Shown here in pieces: positions 12,401 to 24,400 of a DNA stretch of 64,000 bases. Origin of the DNA: Echinometra lucunter. Its lineage: Eukaryota > Echinodermata > Echinoidea > Camarodonta > Echinometridae. Within the stretch, counting starts at the first letter, position 1. Every line of letters starts with the position of its first letter. The notes beneath the pieces were generated by a model. It saw only the letters and a program-made list of their open reading frames with translations, did no database searches and was not told the origin of the DNA. Where the stretch lies: the NCBI GenBank assembly GCA_029962745.1, contig CM057169.1, forward strand, positions 22,056,437 to 22,120,436, given 5' to 3'. Both the position numbers and the translations under genes were made by a program.

Positions 12401-15400
12401 TCATGTATTTGTGAATGAAATCATTGTAAATCATATGCATTTTTAAAAGCAGTGAGTGTAATTAGAGGAACTTTGAACTCTTGAAGTATGAACACTGTAT
12501 ATAGACCCTATATTATGCAACTATCTTTTCCTGGTATGCTAGACATGATTCTAGTGATAGTAGAGCAGACATTAATTAGATAAGGTAAGGCTTGTGTTGT
12601 GGAAGGTCAGGAGGTCCATGGTCTGGTGATTTAGATAAGAAATGGTGTTTATTGAGATTATGATAGTGACCCTGGGTATGGAAGTCAGGAATACTACCCT
12701 TTGTGCTTAACCCATTCATGACAGGAATTATTTAAAGCCTAATTTAATCAGCTTTTATTCTTCAAATTGGCAACACCAACATTTTTATTTTATTTTATTA
12801 CTACATTTTTCTTATGAATGTATCTGAAATGAATATAAATTGACAGAAATTATGATGAGAAGTCAAAAAGTTGCCAATTTGCAGGGGAAAACGGTGATTT
12901 TAAACTATCTATCACATTGCCAATTTAAGGATTTTAATGCTTATTTTCCTTTAAAAAATTTTCAGCATCAAACAACGAATATTGATGCAATCAAAATTGG
13001 CACAGTTTGTGTAGAATTTTTTGCTCTTTCTGCTCATGTATTTGGTATGATTTTTAGGGCTTTGCATCAAAAGATATTAGACCAAACCACAAAATGTGGA
13101 CCTCTGTCACGAATGGGTTAAATATGTGTTGGTGTGAGGGCATGGGTGGGTGTGCAGGGATGTGTGGATGCGTGCGTGTGTGTGTGTGTGTGTGAATTAA
13201 TTTCAATTTTATTGATAGAAATAAATTTTGTATGTCAGGTTATTGTGGATATCCTGGCCCCCCAAAAGAGTGAATCATATGGTCATGTGGGCCTACAATT
13301 TTTATTTTCATAACCAAGAAGATATTATTAAAGAAAACCGTCTTCCATATACTAAGTACCCTCCTCCTTCATTCAGAGTATGGTGATTTAAGGAAATATA
13401 TGAGATATATGTAATATGCAAACTATTAGTCTTTCTTTCTATATTAGCACCAAGTTTATCAACACCCAAGAAACAAATCATTTAACCATTGATAACTGAA
13501 TTCTCAATTTCCCATAGGGTAAACACTGGGGCCGTTCAGTTCTAGGAGCGAACGGGTTAAGAATTACCCCAAAGAGACAAAACTGAAAAAGGATGACATT
13601 TTTGTTTCATTATTTTCAGTTTAAACTCGTTTAGTGTGCTTTTCACATTACTGTGTCTCAAGTGCACTCCTAGGCCGAATTCACCAAAGTTCAGGGCCTT
13701 CCTTGGTTTTTTTTAAAGTGTACATGCGCATACCATGATAGATACCTGTCCAATTATCTGTTCTCTTTAGGCACGCACATGGCCAATATGTGTCTATTTA
13801 CACCCATTTCAGTACGCTTATGGTGGTTTAAACCAGGTTAAAACCACGCCATGGTTTAAACCTCTTTTGTGAATTCTGGCCCTAGAGTCTAGCTATTACA
13901 CTTTATATATTTCTGCATTTTGTAAGATTTTATTATTGATAGTAGTGTATCATTTTGGGCTTATGATTTCAGGGCTTTGATGGCTTTCCAGGAAACCCAG
14001 GGCCAAAAGGAAACAGAGGACCAAAAGGAAGACGGGTAAGTAGTTCAGAAATTAGCTTTGTCCTTTCTGGGCACCATGATAATTGTCCGAAATGAAACTT
14101 CACAAGAGTTCTTTTATCTTAAAAGATCCATGAAATGTTTTGTTTCCTTGATCATGACGTTGGCATAAAACATCATTGCATGCAATGTATGTTTAGAATA
14201 GGAATGGTCACCTAAAGCCCACATGACGTACGATTCTTGGGAAAAAAATATGAAGAAAAATATGTATTTGCATGACATAAAACATGGTATACCCAGGATA
14301 TACCCTGTTTAAAGCTATTGACAGACCTATCATGATATTATGAATGGATTCACTGTGCCATTACTCTCTGTTAGGGGTACCGTTTGTGTAGGCTGGGGCA
14401 TGAAAATGGTTGATTGATATTCATTTTCTAACAGATTTCTTGATAGTATTTTTGGGGTAATTTTTGATGAGGGATTTTATAAATAAAAGATACCATACAC
14501 TCTTTTCAAGGCATCATTAAATATGATGAGTCTTCAGTGACTGGCAAACCGACTGTTTTCTTTATGGCTGCACCTCTCAGTCACCTCAGAGAATCTATAA
14601 TTTCAACCAGAACCTCTCAGGGCATAAAGGCGTTTTCTCTTTATGTCATTGTGCAAAAGAACGCGTCCGGAATGCAAAATACAAAAATTAGTAAATTAAA
14701 ATGTCTATTTTGACATTCTGGGAAAGAATTCTAGCAAAGATCATGCCACAAGAAGATCGTATATCAATTTACAAGGTCTACATGCTTGCCGCAAAATTAT
14801 CAATTATTGTCGGAAAATGGGATTTTCAATAATTTTCCATTTTGCATTCTGGATGCGTTCTTTCGCACAACGACATAAAGATAAGATGTGTAAGTGTGTA
14901 CTTATTTTTATTAGTTTGTTATTCTGGGGAAGGGGTATGGCAATTTAATGGAGGAGCGAATTTCTAGTTGTGTTGTTTTTAACCTTTGTACTTTTGATGT
15001 TTTGCTATTTATATGTCAATTGATATGTCTTTGTATAATGTGAAATATTGTATTTTTGATCTAGAATTGTGAAATATTTTTCTACATGGTTGCCTATGAG
15101 GGCTCGCATGCCTCTAGGCAAAAGTGAAGGATTTCACTTTTGTGAGCCCTGGCCGATAGGTAACCATTTCTTTCTCTTTCGCTGTTGTTTTTAAAGATAA
15201 TTGTATTTATTTCACTCTGTTCACTTTGTATATGGATTTCTGGTTTTCAAATAAATACTACTACTACTAATAATAATAATGATTTTTTTTTTTTTCAGGG
15301 TATGGTTGGAGATCCTGGTGAGAGTGGTGAGCCTGCTAGTAGACCAACTGAAAAACCAAAGGGTGAAAAGGTACATATAACTTGCTGCTTTACATTGGAG

Positions 15401-18400
15401 GCCTTATTCAATTCAGTATTCACTTGATTTCATCGTTTAATTTGATAATTTATTTATATGTATACTTATCAAGAAAAGAAAAAAAATGCATATATTTATA
15501 TTTTTCTATAATTATACCTATGCTATGTCATTGTATTTCCTATCTTTCTGTCGGAAATGAATACATGTGAATTTGAATTTGAATTTGAGTTTGACTAGGT
15601 AAGTGTTTTACTTAGCATTTGGCTTTGGCTAAGTAAACTGGCTTATATAGTTTTTACATCTTGTTTCAGAACAGAATTTGGGGTGTTATTCTAGTCCAAA
15701 ATACATAGACTAATGCCCACATGATGAAATCCATGAATAAAAATTGAAGTAAAGGAAGAGCTAGGGATGAAAAGTGAAAAGAAGAGCGATCGATGGGGGG
15801 GGGGGGGGAGGTGATCATGTAGAGAGAGATAAAAAGTTAAAGAGACAAGGAAGAAAGTGAGAGAGAGTGGTGTGGAAGATAATCCAATCTTTTTGTTCAT
15901 TAGGTGCGTCTTCATCAGCGCGAGCTTAAGAAATGGCTCACTGCTTGTGATCCTATGAATTAGTCCGATCAGAGAAGAGCCAGCCAAGGCCACAAAAAAA
16001 AAAAATTTGTATTGGCGTAACCCGCGCGACCCTAAAAATATCCCCGACACTAGGTTTTTTTTTTATTTATTGCTATCGATATCGCATATGATCGTGCTGC
16101 CTTCGCGATCGAATTTGCTGTGTAGAAAACCAGAAAGTGTTGCAGACAGAACAGCTATTTTCCCGCCGTAAAATATGTGTTTCGAGCGGTTTCGGCGAGA
16201 GTAAACCTCTTTTTCCTCGTGAGCACGCCCAAGGCCGCTTGTTTGGGCAATATCCTTGCCCGTATTGCTGTGTATCTCGCTCAACATAACGCTAGCTCGC
16301 TAGCTGTGTACCTCAACATGGCGTCGTACACTGTGAAGGTCACGGGTAAACTTGGGCCTAAAACTCTGTTTAGTGTTCTCCGAAAGTTTGACATAAATGC
16401 TGTAATAGGTGAAATATTGCAAGAAATAGCCGACAATAGTGAATATACATGTATAGCTGACAAAGTGAAAGCATTAACTGGCATCTTGGTCTGTTGTTTA
16501 ACCTGTTGGAGACGGTGCATGAGATATCTCAGGCTGGGGTCTATGGGAAACCAGGGGGGTGTAACATAAAGAGATGCAATCAATCTTACAATCAATTGGA
16601 TCTCTTTAGTACATGGTTTGCCATAGACTTACGATTGATATCAGTCGTAAGATTGATTGTATGTTTTATGTTACACCCCCCAGTTAATATAGCAAAATGA
16701 ACCCATCTTCAGTGGGTTGTATGTTTGAATGTATGCATGTGCGTGTATGGGTGTGCGTATTGGGTGTATGTGTGTGTATAAATAGTGGTATAATGTTATG
16801 CAGATTGGAACTTGGGGGGAAAAAAATTTAAAAAAACAAAAAAACAAACACCACCCTACATACCCTATTTTTCAGTGACCCGTTACTCAACAACAATTGG
16901 CCTAATGCTCTGATGAAAACAGAATTAGCCCTATATTCCAATTGAAATGTAAGCCTACATCATCTTGGACTTATTTGCAGAATAGCCTGCTGAACCGCAA
17001 AAAAGTGGGCTATTGTCGGCGTGTTTTCATCAGCTTGAGCTTCAGGGGGCAGGTTTATCCATGCCATCATGCGCAGTGTACCAACATGGGGAGCGTTTCA
17101 TGAAAGGACTTGTAAAGTCTGTTTTATCCGACAGTTGCCATAGTAACGACGCTTCTCAGCCAATCAAAATCAAGGAAAGATGTCAGATCTGACAACTTGT
17201 CAGACACCAAATGTTGATGAAACGCTCCCCTGGCTATATATAGCTCAAGCTACATGTATACATATATGTATTGGAGCTCGAGCTGATGTGGACGCAATTG
17301 CATGCTTCAGCAGAGTTTGGGAAAATACCCCTGATCCCCCAAATAGCCAGCTATTAACCCATTCGTGACAGGAATTATTCAAAGCCTAATTTGATCAGCT
17401 TTTATTCTTCAAATTGGCAACACCAACATTTTTATTTTATTGCTACATTTTTCTTATGAAACGTCATGTATCTGAAATGAATATAAATTGACAGAAATTA
17501 TGATGAGAAGTCAAAAAGTTGCCAATTTGCAGGGGAAAACGGTGATTTTAAACTTTCTATCACATTGCTAATTTAAGGATTTTAATGCTTATTTTCCTCT
17601 AAAAAATTTTCCGCATTAAACAACAAATATTGACGCAACCAAAATGGGCACAGTTTGTGTAGAATTTTTTGCTCTTTCTGCTCATGTATTTAGTATGATT
17701 TTTAGGGTTTTGCATTAAAAGATATTAGGCTAAACCACAAAATGTGGACCTCTGTCACGAATGGGTTAATAAGCTCAAGATGACGAAGACCAACATATTT
17801 TGTTTTTTTCCTTGGAAGAGCAAGGAAACCAAGGTCCTCGTTTCACGAAGTGTCTTAATTGTCAGTGATTTTTACCGACAACCGTTAATAAGCTACTGAT
17901 AAAAGAAATCCTTGCAAATTTGTCAGTAAACATCACCGACTAGACATTTCATGAAGCACCCCCAGATCATACCTTCGGATAATAGGCACGTTCACACACA
18001 AATTAAAGAAATCGAAATTTGAATTGCGATTCCCATCGCGATTCGAATTTCGATTTTATAGCAACCGTTCACACACAGGGAAACAGCGAGATTAGGATCG
18101 CGATTTGAATCGCGATTAGAATTTCAATTTTTTTTTTACCATTCACACACACGAAAAAGCAACAGAAACAGGCAGGAGAGCCCACAAACTTCTCCGCTTA
18201 ACTGCTGTTATACACGATCTGGATGGGGGAAAATACACATCGACAGTAAAAGGGCTACAGAAAGTACAGCAACATTGAATGATAAATGATTATGTACATG
18301 TACTATCATACAAAACATTTGTGTTCTACACGGGATCAAGACAGGGCGCCAAGATAGCATGCAGTGTGTCCATGCTATACAGTGCATGCACCCCGTAACC

Positions 18401-21400
18401 AACGTAACACACACTGCATACACTGCACAGTGCATGCACAGCGCATCGATCGCACACACGCAAAGAATGATGGGATAGATAAAACCGATTTTTTGCGATT
18501 CCGTTCACACACACAAAGCTCGCCAAATAATTTCGATTATTCTGAAAATCGCACTTCTTACTGCGAGTTGAATCGCAATTAGAATCGCGATTATTAGATT
18601 ATTCTGTCCACACACAAAAAAAAATCGATTTCTAATTGCGATTACAAAATCGATTTTTTAATCTCACTTTTTACCTTGTGTGTGAACGCCCCTAATGATA
18701 CTGTTAGTTGAAAAGAAAAGTAATAGAGCAGTAGGAAGAAAGTAAATGAAGAGTAAAAAGGGAGAGAGAAAGGAAGAGAGGGAATTCCTTTCAACTACTT
18801 TTTAACCACATTGGGTTTTTTTTTCCAGGGTGATCAAGGAGACCCAGGTCCTCCTGGTCCTAGATATGTAGAGAAACCTCCAGATGACCGCACCATTCGA
18901 GGAGAAAAAGGACCAAAAGGATATAAGGTACACTTTCAATTGTAATGTAATATAGATTTACATTTTAAAATGTAATTTAAAAATTATTTCAAATTTTAAT
19001 CCATGTAAATATGGAAGTTTAGGTCATGAAACTTTGTCATATATTTTCAACATAACTATATAGCAATTGAAAATACAAGTTCAGTATTAAATCACAAGTC
19101 ACAAGGTCAAAGATCAAAGGTCATAGATGTCATTATATACGTGAAAAGTGCTTGATCTCACAATAACTTAAGAACCATTTGGCGGATCAACTTGAAATGT
19201 GACTGACACAGTGTATTCTTAATATATCCTAATACATTTCCCATAATTAAAAGTATATATATTTCTGATCTGGCAAGGGCGGAGGCATAAATTCGACTGC
19301 ACTTGGTCGAGCATTCATCTAGTTTGTTTTCAGTACACAATGAGTGCATCGATTTACAAGTGATTGATTGGTTATAAAAGTTTTTTTCTGTAAAAATGTA
19401 GAAATACCTTGTTCATTTTAAACTTGACCTCAGAATTAACCTTCGAACTTTGAACTCTATCTTGGCAGGGTGACCCTGGTCCTTTAGGAATGGTAGGAAT
19501 GAAAGGTGAACCTGGAGAAGTGGTAAGTGTTGATTCCATTGTTTTCCAGAGGAGACCTAACATCTCTCCTCCCATGCACCTGTAATCAATAATAATGCTG
19601 ATTTAATATTATTGTATTATTGTTACAATTATAATTATTGTTGAATTTTGAATAAAAAATTAGTCCTGTGGTGATTGGTTTCAAGAGCTTCATGTGATCA
19701 TATGTATTTTCAGCTATTTCAAGATGCTGGCATGCATGGCACTATATTTAACTACCCGGTAAACTATTTGGCAAATGAAGTCACTTTTTTATGTCAACAT
19801 TTTCCAATTAGTACATTGTAATTTGTGAAATGATGTCACAACTGTACTCGGGATGAAACAATCAACAACCCCAGTATTCATCGGCCATACGAAAGCTCCA
19901 ATGTCTACCCTGGGCAACTCTCTCATGGTGTCAAGCTAACACTGTTCAATTTTTGATCACTTGGATACATACTGTAAAATCCCCAAACTGTGAATTCCCT
20001 CCCTGGCCATGCATAGTAGGAAATGTTTCAGTTAATGGACTTCAGCATTTAAATGCATAGTACATTGATACCTCCTTGACCTTTTTTGTGACATGATTTT
20101 GTTTAGAATTTGTAATACTTTGTTCATATTTGTTTCATTTGACATATAGTAGTTACTTATTTAGAATTGCAGTGAACCATTTGATTGGGCCTACAGAGCT
20201 GGCTCTCAGTGATAATGCTCAGCACATGTAATGATTCCATGGCTGGGAGGCTATTGTTCACTTTTGTATTGTGTATGCAAAGAAAAAGGGTTGGGCCAAA
20301 CTCTTCAGCTACATCTTGTCTTATTTCTAATATGAGGTCATTTGAAGAGCAATCCTTTAAACCCATCGACTACTAAATTCTCAAATTATCATAGGTTTAA
20401 TAGAGAGACAACCCAGTTCCGGTAGGCAGTGGGTTAAGAAACCCTTCTACTCTAGGGAACTTTTCTACTGTCATGTTCTTCCTAACGGACAAAGAATTAT
20501 GAGAAAGTTCACAAATCATTTGAAGCTTTCCAAGCTTTTCTTTAAAGGAACCAGAAACTGAGAAATCATGGGGGAAAAGCAGGGCGATTTCGGATGAGAG
20601 AGGGGGAATGCAGTCGGTCCCCCGAGTTTTGAGACAAGGGATAATCTATTCTAAATAACTGTGACTTATTGCCCTGTTTCAAATTTCGTGCCATGAAAAA
20701 GCAACAGCTAGTCATATGGAAAAACAATTACATGGCCAGCTTTCTGGGAGAGCCTGAGGGGTGTTACATAGTCCACGGCGAAGATGTGTGGGGGGAAAGG
20801 CAATGAAGAGTAATGGCTAGACTAACCAACCAGAACTAAACTACTATATTTTGTATTTTGAAGTGTTGGAGCATTATACAAGACGTTTCTTCGAGCGAAC
20901 ATGATGAGACCCGTTAAGAGTCTAAACACTTAAAATTGTTGAGAAATGTGAGAACCCAAAGTATGTGACTGTTTGGTAAACTTCGTGCTGTCTGAACTTT
21001 TATCGCATTAGTCTGACAGGCTTGCAATACGGGCGGGTTATAATTTACAAGTAAACAAGCTTTTTGCAAATTCATTTTTTCCATGATTTCCCAGTTGCTG
21101 GCCCCTATAATGGGCATCTGTGCAGATATAGCTGGTTCAACCACTCAAGTGTTATGGTATGTTTGTCTTTCATTTGCAGGGTGATATAGGATCGGTTGGT
21201 GAATATGGAGAAATGGGTTTGCCAGGGTATAGTGGAGAAAGAGTGAGTATATCCACAAGCCTCCCATAACCCTTCGATTGGTGATGGCAACAGTGATGAC
21301 GTTGATGGTGATGATGATGATGGTGATAATTAGCATGATTATACTCACTGTGCTGATGATGATAATGACAATGGTAATGACAATGATAATGACAATGATA

Positions 21401-24400
21401 ATGATGGTGCTGTTAGTTATGGTGATGGTGTTGATGTTGGTACTGATGACTGTTCGTTTATTACATGCTTTCGTTTGTACTGTCATTTTATTGGTTACAG
21501 CTCGTTATTCCTACGATCCGTTATTCTGAAGGTTCGTTATTCCTTGTCCGTTATTCCGAAGGTTGGATTCTCCGAGAATGAAATAGGGTTCCTTAATTCG
21601 AAAATGAAATGGGGTTCGTCAGTCCTAAAATGAAAAGGGGTATGTTGGTCTGAAAATGAAATAAGGTTCGATAGTCCGAAAATGAAATAAGGTTCATTAA
21701 CAAACCCTATTTTCTTTTTGGATGAACAAAGCCTTTTTTATTTTCGTACTAACGAACCTTATTTCATTTTCAGATTAACAAACCCTATTTCATTTTCAGA
21801 ATAATTAACCTTTGGTATATTGAACCCTATTTTTTTTTCAGACAAACGGGCCTTCGGAATAACGACCCGGCAGAATTATGAACCTTCGGAATAACGAACC
21901 TTCGAATTAATGCAGCAAATGTTTGGATAAATGAACCCAGGTATACAAAATTTGTTAGTTCGGAATAACAAGCCGCACCCTATTTATCTTCGTCGTCCCC
22001 AACACAAGCTCCGCTTTTCAGGTGTTTGCCACTTTCTTTGTGTATCATATATGCTAGAATGAGGCCAATGTACTTTATGTTATTGTCAATAATAATTGTG
22101 AAATAAATGTGAGTTTCAGTCAATCAGTTATTTGATGATGATGATGATGATGATGATGATAATGATGATGATGATGATGATGATGTCATCTATAAAGATA
22201 GAGATAGCGGTAATGATGATTGCTGTGATTTTGATGGTAATGGTACTGATAAATGGTAACTATTTGAATATGTTCATCTCTACAGGGTTATCCTGGAAAT
22301 CCTGGTATCCCTGGACTTCAAGGCATGGCTGGGAATCCAGGGACAGATGGTCTTCAAGGAAGACCAGGATACGATGGCTACAAGGTAAGAACTCACCTGC
22401 TTGGAACCAGATTGGCCATCGTCCTTAAGGCTTGTTCAGATATGAGCTGACAAATCCCCACAACACTTTTAGTGTTCAGATAAGGCATGACAAACCACCC
22501 CACTTGTGGTAATGAACTCACATTAATGTGTCACCTTTCAAATAAAAGAGAGATTTGTTAAAGTTACACAGACATACTGATGACAACATATTTGCACTCA
22601 CTTTTTAAAGAATTTGATTAGTCCACAACTTTTTGCCACCAGGCAACAAAAGAAATGTCTCCTGCCTCAGCGACCTTTTTTTTTCGCCTCATACCTCATT
22701 GACTTGTACACTAGAAATGTTGCAGGGAATTGTCTCCTCATATCTGAACAAGCCTTATTTAACTAGATAGATAGGTTATACTCCTCTAATACTCAAGAGA
22801 GGAAGCCTGCATTTAACTGATTTCAGAGCTTCTAGAGCTCAAAATTTGGGTTTCCAATACCGTACAGGGCTCGACATTTAACAGGCGCCCGGGAACTCGT
22901 AGGCCCCCGAAATTTAGGTCTGACCCCCCAAATTGAACAATTTTAAAACAGAGCTCAATTTATAGAGAGCCCAGAATTTCACATACCTGTCAACTGTTCC
23001 TACTGAATAGGAATATTCCTATTTGGGGGAAAAGAAAATTGCCATTTTAACTCGTGTGTTTGTATATCTGTACAAATTTGTCTGTAGTATTGACTGGGTA
23101 ATTTAGGAATATTCCTATTTTTGAAAATTAATAATTTGTTCCTATTTCTTGGCTGTCAGGGTTGGCAGGTACGATTTCAGTCCAAACCACCTACAAAAAA
23201 CTCTAGTCTGGAGCCATGCAATATATCTATTTAGATATTTAATATCCTTTGCGAGGTTCAAAATTAAGATGAATTAGACCCTATGAATAGTATAAAGTCC
23301 AGGTACTTTCAGATGCCCAGAACATTGGATGGATACAGTTTATCCACGATTCTCAGCAGGAATTGCAGTTTAGAGTAATGTATAATATTGTCATTTCAGT
23401 AATTACATGTAGCACTAGTCACTTAATTTCACAACTATTTCATCCTTGGAATTTGACAAATTATCATTTGAAACACTTAAGGTGCTTTCACACATGATGC
23501 GACAGTGTGGTACCACACTGTGGCGCCACACTGTTTCGTCTTCACACATGGTGGGACTTTGTGTCACCACATATGCTAATGAACGCGCATTAACGCGTCA
23601 ACTCTCAATAAGAGAGCATATTGCCAAAACTTGCGCAAGCAATCTCATGGCAGCAATTTTTGCACTAACTTTTTAGATATTTGATTGGTGCGCATTTTTT
23701 GTGTTCTAGGCAGCAAAAAAAAGTGTGTCCTGCCTCGGCAACATTTTTTTGTCGCCCTATACCCTATAGGCTTGTACACAAAAAAGTGTGGTGACACAGC
23801 TTGTTACCACACTGTTGCATCATGTGTGAAAGCACCTTTAGAAATATTTGTTTTAAATGCTGTAGAAATGTAATTTCTGTTTCCTAATTGCTAGTTTCAT
23901 TTCTCCCTTGTTCCCATGATATTGTGATGGGAAGTTCACTATATTTCTGTATGAACCACACAATATGTATTTACAATGATTTATTATCATGATTAATATT
24001 ATTATCACTATTATGATTATTGTTATTATCATCCTTATTAGTTTGTCTTGTTATTATTATAATTAGTATGACTGTTTTTACAGTAATTATTATTGTAATT
24101 GTTTGTAATTGTTATTGTTATTATTTTTACTGTTATTATTATTATTGTTTTAATTATTATTATTATTAAAATACTATTATCATTCTATAGGGTCCTCCAG
24201 GGGACTATGGAGAAGATGGAGACCCAGGACCACCCCCTGACTACACTCAAATCGTAAGTGGTGTTCCGACATATCCTTGGACAACAATTGCTTTTGGCTT
24301 TATTTGGTCAGAAATGTAAAGGGTTAGGGCTAGGGTAAAGTCCCCGTTTTCTGCGATACAGAAAATAAAAATTTCACGGAATTCGGAAGAACATGCAAAA

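Larger units (their letters stand above)
15905..17786. mobile_element. Possible large unclassified composite element
   Basis: GTCTTCATCAGCGCGAGCTT near 15907 is mirrored by AAGCTCAAGATGACGAAGAC near 17772, and the same motif recurs inside at 17027-17046 and (inverted) 17272-17292. Between them lie CpG-rich DNA, a 130-codon open frame at 16177-16569 that I do not recognise, two fold-backs and the TTAA MITE copy 2. Boundaries are tentative. Confidence 0.35.
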
